The notes under the pieces were generated by a model that was given only the letters and a program-made list of their open reading frames with translations, was not told the origin of the DNA and did not search any database. Below are positions 1-11,168 of a stretch of DNA of 64,000 nt, piece after piece. The DNA lies in assembly GCF_016545825.1 (NCBI RefSeq), contig NC_052615.1, positions 37,225,516-37,289,515 on the forward strand, in the 5' to 3' direction. The DNA comes from Eucalyptus grandis. Its lineage: Eukaryota > Streptophyta > Magnoliopsida > Myrtales > Myrtaceae. A program made the position numbers and the translations under genes. Numbering within the stretch: position 1 is the stretch's first letter; each line of letters starts with the position of its first letter.

Positions 1-1358
1 AATATGACTTTTTACCAATACACTGTAAAAATTTTGTAATGGATGGGTTCTCATATATTTTATTAGTTTTATAATATTGATTTATTTGTAAGACGTGCTA
101 TAATTATTTAGTTGTGGATTGTTCTTATCGATAATCTAATATATTTTGTGTTTCTAGATAGAATATTTCATGTTATCAAAAACATAAGTAATTTTTTTAT
201 CTCTTATACTTGATTAGAGATTTATTACCATATTGCATAAGACTTGGACATGAATAATTAGAAATTTGTTAGGATTAGAGATTTGTTAAAGTGGCCATCA
301 AAAGCAAATAACTGTGTAAAACTCCGAGTGAACGTGTTAGATGGCTCAACCTTGTGTGAGGTTTATCCACTTTATATGAGGGTGCAAGTGTGCTTTAATG
401 GCCTAGGCAACTACTTCAGGCAATTATGGTCTTTTACAGATTTAACCAGAATAAGAACTATAGTCATAATGTTCACCTAAATGTCGTAACTTTTTTTTTT
501 GGCTCATTTACATACCACATTTTTAAAAAATCATTCACCTAAGTACCATCGGCTATTTGTCTCGTTGAAAAACCCGATGTGACATTAATTTATAATATAA
601 TATTCAACATAGCTCATCGATAAGATGAAATCAGCAAGTGAGAATTTAAATGACATTATTAAGAGATTTATTTGAAGAACCCCAACTCTATATAAAGAAA
701 TTAGGGGAAAATTTTGTCAAAGTTGAAAAGGTAGGTGATAAACCCTAACTCTAAAATTGGGTCAAAGTTCTGTCAAAGTCGAAATTGGGGTTCTCATAGC
801 AAGCGGGGAGGGGGAGAGGGTTCGTGAGATCCATTGGTGAAGAACCCCAACTCAAAAGAGATTCCCCTACGCGCTCTCTCTGGGAGTCCCATCACAATTT
901 ATTTGTTTCATCCACCAACGAATCTTGGGCTCTCAGAGCAAGTGTAGGCATAGAGAAGAGAGAATGACAATGGACAACAGCGGAGGAGTGGTGCCGTTGC
1001 CGCGGTCGAAGACATAGTACTAGGCTTCCAAGTAGAGAGAGAGGAGGGGGGGGGAGAGGGAGAGGGTGGGGGAATTAAAAAAAAATCATAAACTTATTGT
1101 GACGTGCCAATTTGATTCTAAATTTTTATTTTAGATCAAATAAGTCATAAACCTTTTATATTTATTGACATCTAAATTTTGGTAGTTTAGTTTATTTATT
1201 TATTACATAAAAAATTAGAAGTTAATTTTATCCCCTGAAAAATAATTAATCGCATAATATATAGTTTTAGGTGCATTTATTTTTTATTTATATTTATCGA
1301 ATTGATGGTTCATAAACTTTAATTTGATGAGTCGGGCTAAACCCACGAAGAAAGCAAA
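1..1358. other. AT-rich intergenic sequence, no gene seen
   Basis: Strongly AT-rich with stop codons in all frames. The one ORF here (283-480, 65 codons) has no recognisable domain and I do not call it. Between about 670 and 860 the phrase gaaccccaactc and variants of gtcaaagt(t/c)gaaa recur, so there is weak internal repetition. Nothing else is supported. Confidence 0.6.
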
Positions 1359-2693
1359 TCATCCGGCCTCATATCCCGAGAGAGATTTTACGGATTTATC
1401 TTTATGAGATTTTAATTCAAAAGCAAATATTATGTTTGGAAAAAATAAATATTGCGTTTCGAAAAGAAATTTTTGTGGATATGAATTTGAAAAATTTAAA
1501 AATTCTAATTCGTGTCCTATAAATAGGTAAAAATACGTAGGGTTTAGGAGGCCACGCAACGAAGACATTCGGCCACGTTTGAAAACATTACAGAGAGAAA
1601 ATGTGAGAGAGGGGTTTTCCTTCGGTTCTTTGAGGGTCAAGAGAAAAACATCACAAAAAAAGAAAGAAAGAAAAAGCATTGAAGGGTAAAAGTCAAAAGC
1701 AGAAGCAAAGTACAATCAGCAGGGGGTGAGGGGACGTTTACTGTTCATCGTCTTCCTCACCCTTGCTGCCCGCGTCTGCAACCGGACGCCGTCCCGACGG
1801 TCGCCGGCTCCTCTACGCTCGTCGCCCCCGCGCCGCTCCACCAGCAAATCTTCTCCGGGCTGCGCCTTCGGCCTCTGTTCGACCCGGTGCCCGACGCTGC
1901 CTCCTGAGTCGCCGTGCACCGCCGCCCCTGCGCCGCCCGCGTCCGGTTGCCAGCCACTGCCGCGACGCCGTTGCCGCCCCTGATCTGACCACGATTTGCG
2001 CCGCCCGAGCGACGACCCACAGGAGCACGCGCTGCGACCCACAGGAGCCCGCGCTGCGACTCGATTCCCCTGCTCACCGGACGCCGCACCGTCGTTCCGT
2101 TCACGTTTGCCTGCTGCCGACCGCTGTGCCGCCTCTAATCCGCTGTTCCGCTTGTTGCCGGAGCTTTTCCGCCGCCGGTTTGCCCCGCCGGACCTCCGAC
2201 CGGCAGTGACCAGCCTCCTTATGACCTGCCACGAGCACAAGGCCCGGAAGGAAAAAGGGAAAATTAGGTAGTTTTTACTTTACTTTATTTTATTTTATTT
2301 TATTTTACTTGGTCTTTTTAGTATAATTATTCCTTAATGTAAGATTAAGATTGCCCGACATGAAACTGGTTCTGAAATTTGAGATTGACAGTCCGATTTT
2401 CGCGCCGAAATCCAACTCGCAATCACTGTCGCTTTAAAAATTGTTAATCGATCTCCCGTCCGAAATTCGATTCGCGGTTTATTTAAAAGTTGACCAACCC
2501 GATCTCATGCACTTGATACGGTTCGCCAATTTGTAGATATCGATCCTATCTTATTTGATTTACTATCATGTTAGTTGAATCAATTTGTTTAATTATGTGG
2601 CAATTTTAAATTTCGAAATTAATAAAAAAAAACACAAAAAATCGTGCATATGGCATCTTTTGGCACGTCATTGCATATTAGATAAAATTGCAT

Positions 2694-2727
2694 GTTTAAT
2701 TTTAGGTGTAGTTTAATTTTAGGTGTA
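2694..2727. repeat. Exact 17-bp tandem duplication
   Basis: gtttaattttaggtgta occurs twice head to tail, at 2694-2710 and 2711-2727. A recent slippage or unequal-crossover product in non-coding DNA. Confidence 0.85.
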
Positions 2728-2880
2728 GATAGATCTTTAGATGAATTGCATGATAGGTTATTTATTTAAAATGCATGTTTAGAAAGCATTTAGAATAGAT
2801 AGGATTTCACTTTAGTTTGATTTTCATTTTTAGTGATTTTAATTACAATTTTTCGTTAAATAAAAAAATCATGTGCACAT

Positions 2881-2940
2881 CATATAGAATTAGATTCATG
2901 AAAAGCACGTCATATAGAATTAGGTTCATGAAATGCACGT
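2881..2940. repeat. 30-bp tandem duplication
   Basis: Two adjacent 30-bp copies (2881-2910 and 2911-2940) beginning catatagaatta and ending gcacgt, differing at two positions. No coding meaning is seen. Confidence 0.85.
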
Positions 2941-3809
2941 CATTTAGGGATTATTGCTAGAGTCATTTAATTAGAAATTACTCGTCATTAGAATTAGGTT
3001 TTTTTTTTTAATTTAGATCGCATATTTAATTATTGCATGTTCATTAAAAAATCACAAAAATTTTTACTCATTCATATAGTTTAAGACAGTTTGCTATGCC
3101 ATATTATTTCATATTAGGTTAGAAGCACTGCATTGCATATGGGTTATATTTTTGTTAAAAAGCGAAAACAAAAATTGAGTGATGGCGTGTTAATTAGAAA
3201 TCATATCGATGTGAATTCTGATCTAACAACGCAGATACTTTCGTTGCTATGAGGTAAGTCTTGCAATTTATTTATTACTTTACTTGGGTGTTAAATTGAT
3301 GGTTTGCGTCGGCATGATCACCTCACATATTATGGAAATAATTTTAAAATCAATTTAAGCCGCCTGCAAAAACGTTTTTGAAAATAAAAAGAAATTGTAC
3401 CGAAAATGCATTAGAGAAATCTAGCATAACTAAGTGCCCATATCCAAATTTACAGTTCGTAATTTCTGGTTCGTGGGAGTAAAGTAAATCTCCCATTACT
3501 TTATTTGGGTCTCTAATCGACCCACCAAAAATAAATTAGTGGCCACTCTTGATTGAAAATCATTTGCATGTTAAGAACTTAAATCTAAGTCGCGAATTAG
3601 TATGAGCTTGAGAGAGTCCGAGCTAAATTTAGGCTTAGTAATCCATTAGCCAAACCATAGGTGATGCACACAAAAAATTGGTTGCTACAACATTTATATG
3701 TCAATTCAATTCATCCAATTATTTTCGGCAAGCTAGTGCTAATATAGATGTTGGCTATCCTACATGATGTTAGACGTAAATAATTTTTAATATATTTTTA
3801 TAATTTTCA

Positions 3810-4160
3810 AATTATTTATTTTTCTTTTCTTTTTTCTTTTTTTCTTCCCTTCCATTTTCCTCTGGCCAATTGCCGACTCAATGATCAGCCTAAGGCGGGG
3901 CTAGGAAGGACATCCCCAACCTTAGGCAAGCCTCATCTAACTGGGAGGTCGTACCGCCCAAGCTGCACATTGGGTCAAGCCTCACTAGGGCCTAGGTGAG
4001 GCATGACCTTAGCAGGTGAGGCTTGCCAACCTTGCCGGCCTTGTCTCTAGCCTGTCATCGAATCGGCACCAATGGGTGGAAAAAGGAAGGAAGGAAAACA
4101 AAAACAAAAAAAAAATACAAAAAAGAGAGAGAAAGAAAAGGAAAAAGAAAAAGTAAATTG
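3810..4160. mobile_element. Pyrimidine-tract / GAGGC-rich / purine-tract element, copy 1
   Basis: A T/C-rich tract (about 3820-3860) is followed by a GC-rich core (about 3880-4070) with degenerate words such as aggcaagcctcat, gtgaggcatgacc and gtgaggcttgcc. A purine-rich tract (about 4077-4160) closes it. The two tracts are roughly complementary, so a single strand could fold back. The same three-part architecture recurs at 7255-8107, which is why I treat it as one repeat family. No coding capacity is seen, so it would be non-autonomous. Confidence 0.45.
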
Positions 4161-4462
4161 GTAATTGAAAAATATTAAAGTATTATTAAAAATTGATCAT
4201 GTCAATATCAATAACACCGCATATCATGGCCGGTATCATGTCGGACGACAGGTGAAAATTAGTCAAATGAACTAAAAAAGATAAAAAGTCTTTGGAGTCT
4301 AGATCAATCGCCTCCGCACATTAAAATTGAAAGTGAAGTTAGAATTCGTGATGTATGTAAAAACCAAGCAAAGAGTGGACAAGGCCTTAAGTATTGAGGA
4401 GACGGCATCTTGCTTTTTAAAACCCATTTTGAAGTTCTCTAAGGGAAAGAAAGCCTCCTTCA

Positions 4463-4837
4463 ATGAAAAAGAGACAACGAGATGAGTGGGAATTCTATGA
4501 CAAGGAAAAGAGACGTCCTTATGGGTCGTGTGGCTCCCTTTTGCACGTTTTCACAGAGGACAAAAAGAAGAGTGAAGCCTATCTGGTGGAGGATGACGAC
4601 GTGGCTGGCAATGCTCGACGAGGTTCTCGTGGCGAACGACGATGAACGTTGGTGGATCGACTCCAGCGGAACTTACCATGTTGCTCCCCCACGAGAACGT
4701 GCCTGTGGCAAGAAACAGAAGAATACAAGGACCGTTTCCACCATTTTCATGAGTTGCTAGAAGTTGAGGGAGGCTGTTCCGGCGACGAGAATCGACATTT
4801 TGATGATACATGGGTTGTAACTTTCTTAGTTTTATAG
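4463..4837 (+). other. Short ORFs, possible decayed gene or element fragment
   Basis: Three short overlapping ORFs in different frames (60, 92 and 62 codons). The middle frame contains WWIDSSGTYHVAP, faintly like the copia protease motif WxxDSGAxxH, but what follows does not match that family. The 3' part (4709-4806) is similar to DNA just downstream of the PEX16 gene near 40.4 kb. I do not recognise a gene; a decayed dispersed repeat is the most likely reading. Confidence 0.25.
4709..4806 (+). repeat. Dispersed repeat shared with the PEX16 3' flank
   Basis: The stretch runs from aaacagaagaata through tgctagaagttgaggga to gaatcgacattttgatg. It aligns with 40388-40493, including the shared words gagtt(g/a)ctagaagttgaggga and cgacga(g/a). 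I judge the two about 70 percent alike by eye. Same orientation, 35.7 kb apart. Confidence 0.55.
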
Positions 4838-5381
4838 GAAATTAACATAATCTGTCCTCTCTGACCCGTCTCCCTTTACCGGTCTTGACGGAGCAGATCA
4901 ATTGCTCCCCTTCAGCTGATGGGATTCTATGATCTCTTAAGTCAATGATGCACCGTCTTAAAAATATCATGTTCTAGTGTATCTATACAAAATGTCATAC
5001 TTCACAAACATTTTTGAAGGTTTCAAACGAATGATTGAGATTCTTTATTTTGCAATATGACTCTCACCACCGATCCTTCGAGATCTGTAAAGGCAACTAA
5101 AGGTGAAGATTCGCTTTTAACTCCTCTTACACATGTGAAGTACAAATGCTGGACTAATTCTGAACTACCGATAATGACAAGATTCATGTGAGTCTTGTAT
5201 ATAGGTCGCACCAAATCTAACGGTCTAAAGACATGGAGTTAAGGCTGTGTATCCTGATCCCGGATTCACCCGACACACTTGTGGAAGAGCTTGTAGGGAA
5301 CGAATGACGTGTCGCTCGGCCATTGGTCAAAGTAACAGGGAAGAGGCGGAAAAGAGTTATAGTGTTGCCGTACCACAACAG

Positions 5382-5828
5382 TGGGCTCCACATGCAGGGG
5401 TGTCCCGCAATCGAGCACGAGGCCCACTGAGAAGGAAATTGGGCCTGTGGGCCGACTGCGTGACCCCCGAATCGTGGCCCACTAGCGCACCTCCTTCATG
5501 GGTTGGTCCACCCACACGCAACCTCAGCATTCTAGTGGGTCCATTTTATAAGATGAAGTCTGACCGAGAGTGGGCCATACCCAGTTGGGCCCAGCAGATG
5601 TCCATATTGAACTCCCAATTGTTGGGGCCGGCCATCACAGACTCTGCGAGAGGGAAAAGAAATGCTTGGTCTATGGACCATGGATTCATCTGAAGCGTTC
5701 TTCACGGTAGGGCCTACATAATCAACGGCTCCGATGATATCAATCTACATAATCTGTAGGCCATGCGATGACTTTTCATGCAAGAGATGTTTATATATCA
5801 TGCTGGGGGAACCAGACCCATTTGGGCC
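5382..5828. promoter_or_regulatory. Cluster of nine TGGGCY (site II-type) motifs
   Basis: TGGGCC/TGGGCT or its complement occurs at 5382, 5421, 5440, 5448, 5476, 5571, 5586, 5588 and 5823. Such site II elements are bound by TCP factors and are typical of promoters of plant ribosomal, mitochondrial and cell-cycle genes. The cluster lies inside a 148-codon ORF (5247-5693) with no domain I recognise, and no obvious gene starts just beside it. Regulatory function is an inference from motif density only. Confidence 0.35.
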
Positions 5829-5935
5829 GTTGATAATGCTGCACTCATTGTAAGGCCTACAAAATCAATGATTCAAATGATATCGATCCACATAATCTGT
5901 CGTGTGATGACTTCTAGTGCAAGAAGTTTGGCAAG
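5709..5935. repeat. Two about 80-bp direct repeats
   Basis: 5709-5786 and 5852-5935 share the order ggcctaca(t/a)aatcaa, gatatc(a/g)atc(t/c)acataatctgt, gatgactt and gcaagag. They are spaced about 142 bp and diverged by scattered substitutions. Non-coding. Confidence 0.65.
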
Positions 5936-6071
5936 AGCATGGGAGGTATTTACCATCTCTCAGAGCACTTCTTTAGTAAGTCATGTGATCCATCAACGTC
6001 GGTCACCAAATGGCAAGGGTGGCGTGGGTGTGCCATATCCCAAAGAGAATGAAGGAACTCAAGAGGCTTGA

Positions 6072-7254
6072 CATGAGATTACTAGTGCGGGTTAAACCTT
6101 GAGAATGGATGACATGTTGTTCCGGAAGCACATAATAGCACAAGGATTTCGGTAGCTGCAAATTGAATTCTATGGTACTGGCAAAGAAACAATTCTCTTT
6201 GGATAATTTACTTAATCTTTGGGTTTAAAATCGGTCAATGTAAATATTTGGACATTCCCAACACGTTGTTCATTTTGAACCCGCTCAACCAAATATGGCC
6301 AAATTAGTAGGTGTAAATTCCCCTCGAATGTGACGTGGAGCCCAACCATTTCAAATGAAATGAAGCGAGAGAGGGAGAATATACTCAATCGATTCGGTTG
6401 TGGCCTACAAAGTCTCCATAAGATTGGGTCCACCATGTGAAAAGTCAACATCATTGTAAGCGAAGCTTATTTTATTAAAGTAGAAATTAGACTTCTCATC
6501 AAAGAGTAATTTCATGACTACAAAATAGGACGTTGGTTTTCTTACAACTCTATCGGAGAAATTTTCCTCTAATCGCACATCTGATTAGTGGGTTATAAAG
6601 CATACACATCACGCGGTATGTCATTTGGATTAAGTTTGCATGGTGATAATGTTCTAAGATTATAACTTACCAATCGAAAGTATAGTTGGAGAGAAAAATC
6701 GGCTTTGCAAATTTGATCTATAGAGTGGCGTCTCACATTGTGCATTGGTCCTTGAAGAAGGGGCTTAAACGACGGATAAAGATGTCATCGCACGATTTGC
6801 AATTCAACTTTGCTAATGACTCTTTGAGATCGATAATTCCAAAGACATCCCTTTCGTGTTTGACAAACTTAGAGACGACAACATGGCGACCAAGTTGTTG
6901 CTATTTGCGAATGCTGCACGACTCTGCGCGGACAAAAAGGAAACGTCCCATCACATCAAACCTTATAAGAAGGAGAGATATCATATAAATTTTCCATTTT
7001 TCTTTTGTTCTTTTCCAGATCATACAAATTTCAGAGCAAACTGTCCCACATGCAGCATCGTTTTCCATGGGGGCCTATTTAGGTTAAGGATGCATCTGTG
7101 TTGAAAATTGGAATACCGTAGGTTAGTCATGAATATGTCTTGAATTATGTTTCAAATATTCAACCCAAATTAAAATTGATGGCAACCCAACTTGAGAAAA
7201 AAAGATGGATAGTTAGTGTTGGCAGTGAAGGGCTTGGCCTAGTGCAGCACTAAA
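6072..7254. other. Intergenic, no gene seen
   Basis: Short ORFs only (up to 100 codons at 6686-6988), with no recognisable domain and no supporting splice or codon pattern. Confidence 0.5.
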
Positions 7255-8107
7255 GATGCGTTTGATAATATTCCAGGAATACTTGTTTATATTTTTGTTC
7301 GGAAACGAAAAAAAAATAAACGTGTTTAATAAGTTTTTTTGTTTCATGAAATAAATTTGGAACAAAAAAAAAAATTGCTTCTTTGTTGCCAAAAATAACT
7401 CAAGAAACAAGCTTTTTCTTCTATCCTTTTTTCTTTTTCTTTTCTTTTTTTTCTCTTCCTCTTCTTTCCCTTAGTTGGTCATCGTCCTTGGCGATTGCTA
7501 GTGTTCGACGACTGGTCGAACGAGGCCCGACGACCTTGCCGTGGTTGGACAAGGCTCAACCTCCCCCAAATCTGGTGAGGCTGAGCCTCAATTGGCCATC
7601 ACGAGGTCGGCCTCACCCACCCAAGTGATGCCAACCTCATGGTAATCGAGGCGAGGTCGAGCCTCACTCAACCACAACGAGGCCAACGTCACCTAAGTGG
7701 GCGAGGTCGATCCCACGATGGCTAGGTGAGGTCCAGCCTTGTCAGTGGCCAGACGAGTCTTGGCCTCGCAAAATCTAGTCGAGGTTGCCTCGCCCAGTTA
7801 GGGGGAGGTCAAGCCTTGCTGAGCCATGGGGAGGCATAGGGGGACCTCGCATGTCTTCATCTACTAGAGAAAGGAGAAGAAAAAGAAAAAAAAGAAAAAT
7901 GTAATAAAATTATTAATAAATTAAAAGAAAATCTAAGTCACAAAAATATTTGGGGTTGTACCAAATACATTTCGGTTCCGAAAATAGAAATTTTGTGCGA
8001 TTAAAAATGCTTTAAAATGCTCGAAAGTGTTTCCGAGAATAGAAATAGAAAAAAGTGTTTCTGAAAAAAAAAATTCCCGTGAACAAAAACATTACCAAAT
8101 ATACCAT
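7255..8107. mobile_element. Non-autonomous element with terminal inverted repeats, copy 2 of the GAGGC family
   Basis: The left end reads gatgcgtttgataatattcc. The right end, read in reverse complement, gives tatatttggtaatgtttttg, so the ends are imperfect inverted repeats. Inside are a T/C tract (about 7415-7470), a GC-rich core (about 7480-7860) of degenerate words such as gaggtcgagcctcac and gaggtcggcctcac, then a purine tract (about 7866-7900). Core and tracts match the layout at 3810-4160. No transposase is present. A target duplication is not convincing, so superfamily and exact ends are uncertain. Confidence 0.45.
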
Positions 8108-10017
8108 AGTTCTCGACGAGAGTATAGGGACGGAACTCCTACCATATAAAGTAGTATAAATATTATTTTTCTCAAACTATTAGATTTTAAGAAAAGACAG
8201 AAATAATTTTAAGGTTTTTTTAGCCTTTTTTTTTGCTATCCTTGAATTTTCATAGGTTTTTGTATTTCCTCTCCCCATAGTTGTTCCCATAAAAGTTTTC
8301 CACGCAAATTTGTGTGTGATTTTTTTTTTTTTAATTATTCTCTGTTTTACTTTCATTGCAGCTTTGGCATTCATGGTAACAGTTAAGTCATTTCAAATTT
8401 TCATGGTTCTAAACAGCCAAGTTTCTGAAATTAATTCTCCTTTGCTGTATTTACTTCCTCAAGGACATTACCTCAAACTTTATCAAGATCAATCACATTC
8501 ATAATCTCTAGACCAGTCATGCCACCGTGAAGGCGCCTTTGCTGCCTCCAAACTAAGCGCTGATACCACGCCGTCATCCCCTCCTCCATATTGAGATTAT
8601 TACATGCTAGGATTCATTTCTTTTTTTTCTTTTTCCATATATGTTGGAATTCAAATTAATGCACAGAAGGATAAAACAGATTGTGAAATTTTATGGGACC
8701 ACTACCAAGTGTATTAAAACTTAAACAGAGAGATGTAGGCATGGTTTAATATCTAAATATTCTAGTACTTCCTTTCACACATAAACTAATCTTTTGCCTA
8801 AGTTAAAAAGGTGAGAGTATGATCTGAAAAGATTTGAACTCAGAACCTACTATTATGATATCATGTGATATTATGTAGAATAATTGCTAACTGCTCTAAA
8901 AATTTAAAGTGATTTAATATTTAAATATTCTAATATGAATGTAGAATTCTCACCCTTTCTCCCTTGCAACGTGAGCTTATATGAATACGACGCATTGCTC
9001 GAAACGTGAGGTTGGGATGTCTAAAACTTCCAAATTCACTGACCATGTTGACCACATTAGTATAGATGATCGTGAAATTAGAGGTCGGAAATGGATCATG
9101 GAGCCCTTCTTAAAAATTTAAAATTTAATGGGTCAGACCACGTATAGATCAGTTGACCTTTATAAAATGAATTGAAATAAAATTTACAAAAGCAAAGTTA
9201 AGATACGAATCGTTTATGGAAGAGGAACTCTTTCATTTTTGGCCCACTCTCACAAAAGACAGGGAATTAACGAAAGAAATCTATCATGAAATTTGAAGAA
9301 TTCCCCAATCAAGTAATCAAAGAGGTTTGAGCTAGTCTCACCCTCCCCTTTCTCTTTTGTTGATTTTGTTTATGTTTTTTTGTTCTTTTCTTGCTTTTTT
9401 TCTTCACTCCCGATTTAGAATTAGGAGTTCTCTCTTCCAATCTAGTTCTCGATATGAGAGTTCGAACTCTCCCGATCTAATTCTAGATTTGCATGCTATC
9501 ATCTCCTGATCTAAATTTAGGAGTTTAATAAATATACTTTTGGCGATTCAATGCCCCTCTACCATGTTCGTGTATAGATTTTCTGCCTCCAACCTTAATG
9601 ATGATCACATGAGTTTGGGCATCCCATTGAATTATGAAGATTTGCTCATCAACATATTAGATGAGTGTTTGTTTAACCTATTGTGATTGTCTCCATACGA
9701 TGAGAGTGTAGAGAAAGCTAAACCTAGGCACACACTGCCAAATAGCAACATTGTAATTATTTGAGAATGAATTTTTAACGTGTGCTCACCATTAAAAAAG
9801 ACCCGAGATTCAATGATTGGCTGTTGATTTGATTTGATTTGATAGATTTGTTCTTGTGGAATAAGTTTGTGCTAAACTTTTTGGATGTTCCAATGATCCT
9901 CCTTGTTTTCTGGATTTTACTCTATTTTTCAGTGTCCATGCTCTATTTCGATTCGCTTTATTATAAAAGTTATGTACTTCTATATCATTTTGAGCAATGG
10001 ATAAAATTCTTTCTCAA
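8108..10017. other. Intergenic, no gene seen
   Basis: AT-rich, only short ORFs (64-75 codons) without recognisable content. No RNA gene is seen. Confidence 0.5.
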
Positions 10018-10560
10018 TCAAAAAATAAAGAGATGTACAACAGTAATAGAGCTCGGTATCTGGTGACGGTAACGGCAGCGATTATCATCTTTGCGGTGGT
10101 CATCGTAAGTTGGGAATTGTAGGGTGGTGGCCTTTTCCCTCGGATGAGGAATTTCGTCGAAGAGAGAGAGAGAGAAAGCGAGAGAAGCCTCAAACCACAC
10201 TTCCCGACGGTTTCCTAAGTGGAGCTTCCACCTCGTGGTGGTCACTGATGACACCAATCGCTATTTCGTTGTCTTAAAAACATCTTGAGAGAGCCTCAGA
10301 CGACTAATATCGTGATGGTTACAATCCTCAACGACTACCGAGAGAGAGAGAGAGAGAGAGGCCTTTACGCCACGGTTGGTGACGGTCGACAAGGATTGCG
10401 ACCACCACAAGTTTTTCGCCGTCTTTAGCTACCTCCATGACATTGTCGATCGTGGCCGGGCCATTAGGCCAAGCATAGCCATGGTCGATGGGGATTGCAA
10501 CCACCACGAGTGTTCCAGCATTTCCGGTCCCCGTAATCTCCAACGAAACAGATGGTAATT
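10018..10560. repeat. GA-microsatellite region with degenerate internal repeats
   Basis: Two (GA)n tracts (about 10160-10176 and 10340-10360). Recurring phrases are of the type tggtgacggt and gga(t)tgc(g/a)accaccac(a/g)ag (for example near 10393 and 10492). The short ORFs on both strands follow from the repeat and show no domain. Confidence 0.4.
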
Positions 10561-10689
10561 GCTTTTTGCTTTTTGTTTCTCGTTTTTAAGAACTTTCAAA
10601 TTTATTGTAAGATTTGCTAAATTTCTTCTTTAAATTTGCTAATTTTTTTTTATATGCAATATTTTCCTCAATTTGCTAAATTATTTGTT

Positions 10690-11168
10690 GGAACCAAGGA
10701 ACAAGAAGCCAACAGTTAAGGTTGATTTGTTCCTAAAATGGACAAGGAAGCTATCTTGTTGGAATCGATTCTTGTTTTTGAAATTAGGAATTGAACCGGT
10801 CCCATGAAACCGAGCAGGACGATTATCAAAACTTACTACTTTTTCCTTGGCTTTTTTTTTTTTTTTTTTTTTTTTTGGTGGATCAAGAATATTTATTTAC
10901 TACTTGTAATCTAAAAATTGCTCATAAAACAAATAAACATTAGACCAAATAAGAAAGCGAGAAGAAAGTTTTTAAATCTCAATTTAGAGTTTGATTCAAA
11001 ACATCCCCGAAAACCTATACAAGAACCAGCCTTAGTAGGCTTGTTCTCGAAAGACCAATGTATCTTGGTTTCAACCGAACCGTTTCCTATATGAACCAAT
11101 TGGGAATCAAATGGGTTACCTTGGTTTGGTTTGATTCCCAAATTGAATCGCTTGATTGCTCACCCCTA
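10690..11168. mobile_element. hAT-like non-autonomous element fragment (one terminus visible)
   Basis: The right end, 11157-11168, is tgctcaccccta; in reverse complement taggggtgagca. This is almost identical to the left terminus of the large element at 42205 (tagggggtgagca). The body is rich in ggaacc / ggttcc words. A matching left terminus was not found, so it is either truncated or diverged. TAGGGGTG-type ends are typical of plant hAT transposons. Confidence 0.45.

Larger units (their letters stand above)
1359..3720. other. Probable transposon-derived region with a GC-rich island
   Basis: A sharp GC-rich island (about 1726-2260) lies inside AT-rich DNA. It is open in several frames on both strands (for example 174 codons on minus, 148 on plus), as expected from high GC, and the translations are low-complexity Arg/Pro/Ala/Ser with no domain I recognise. 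The AT-rich part after it holds short tandem duplications (2694-2727, 2881-2940). The end near 3690 (ttggttgctacaaca) has the look of a retroelement leader, but I found no matching LTR pair. Transposon origin is an inference. Confidence 0.3.

Noticed and set aside
4620..4760. Copia protease domain (WWIDSSGTYHVAP)
   Set aside because: Only a short motif resembles the family, and the next residues and neighbouring frames do not continue as a retrotransposon protein.
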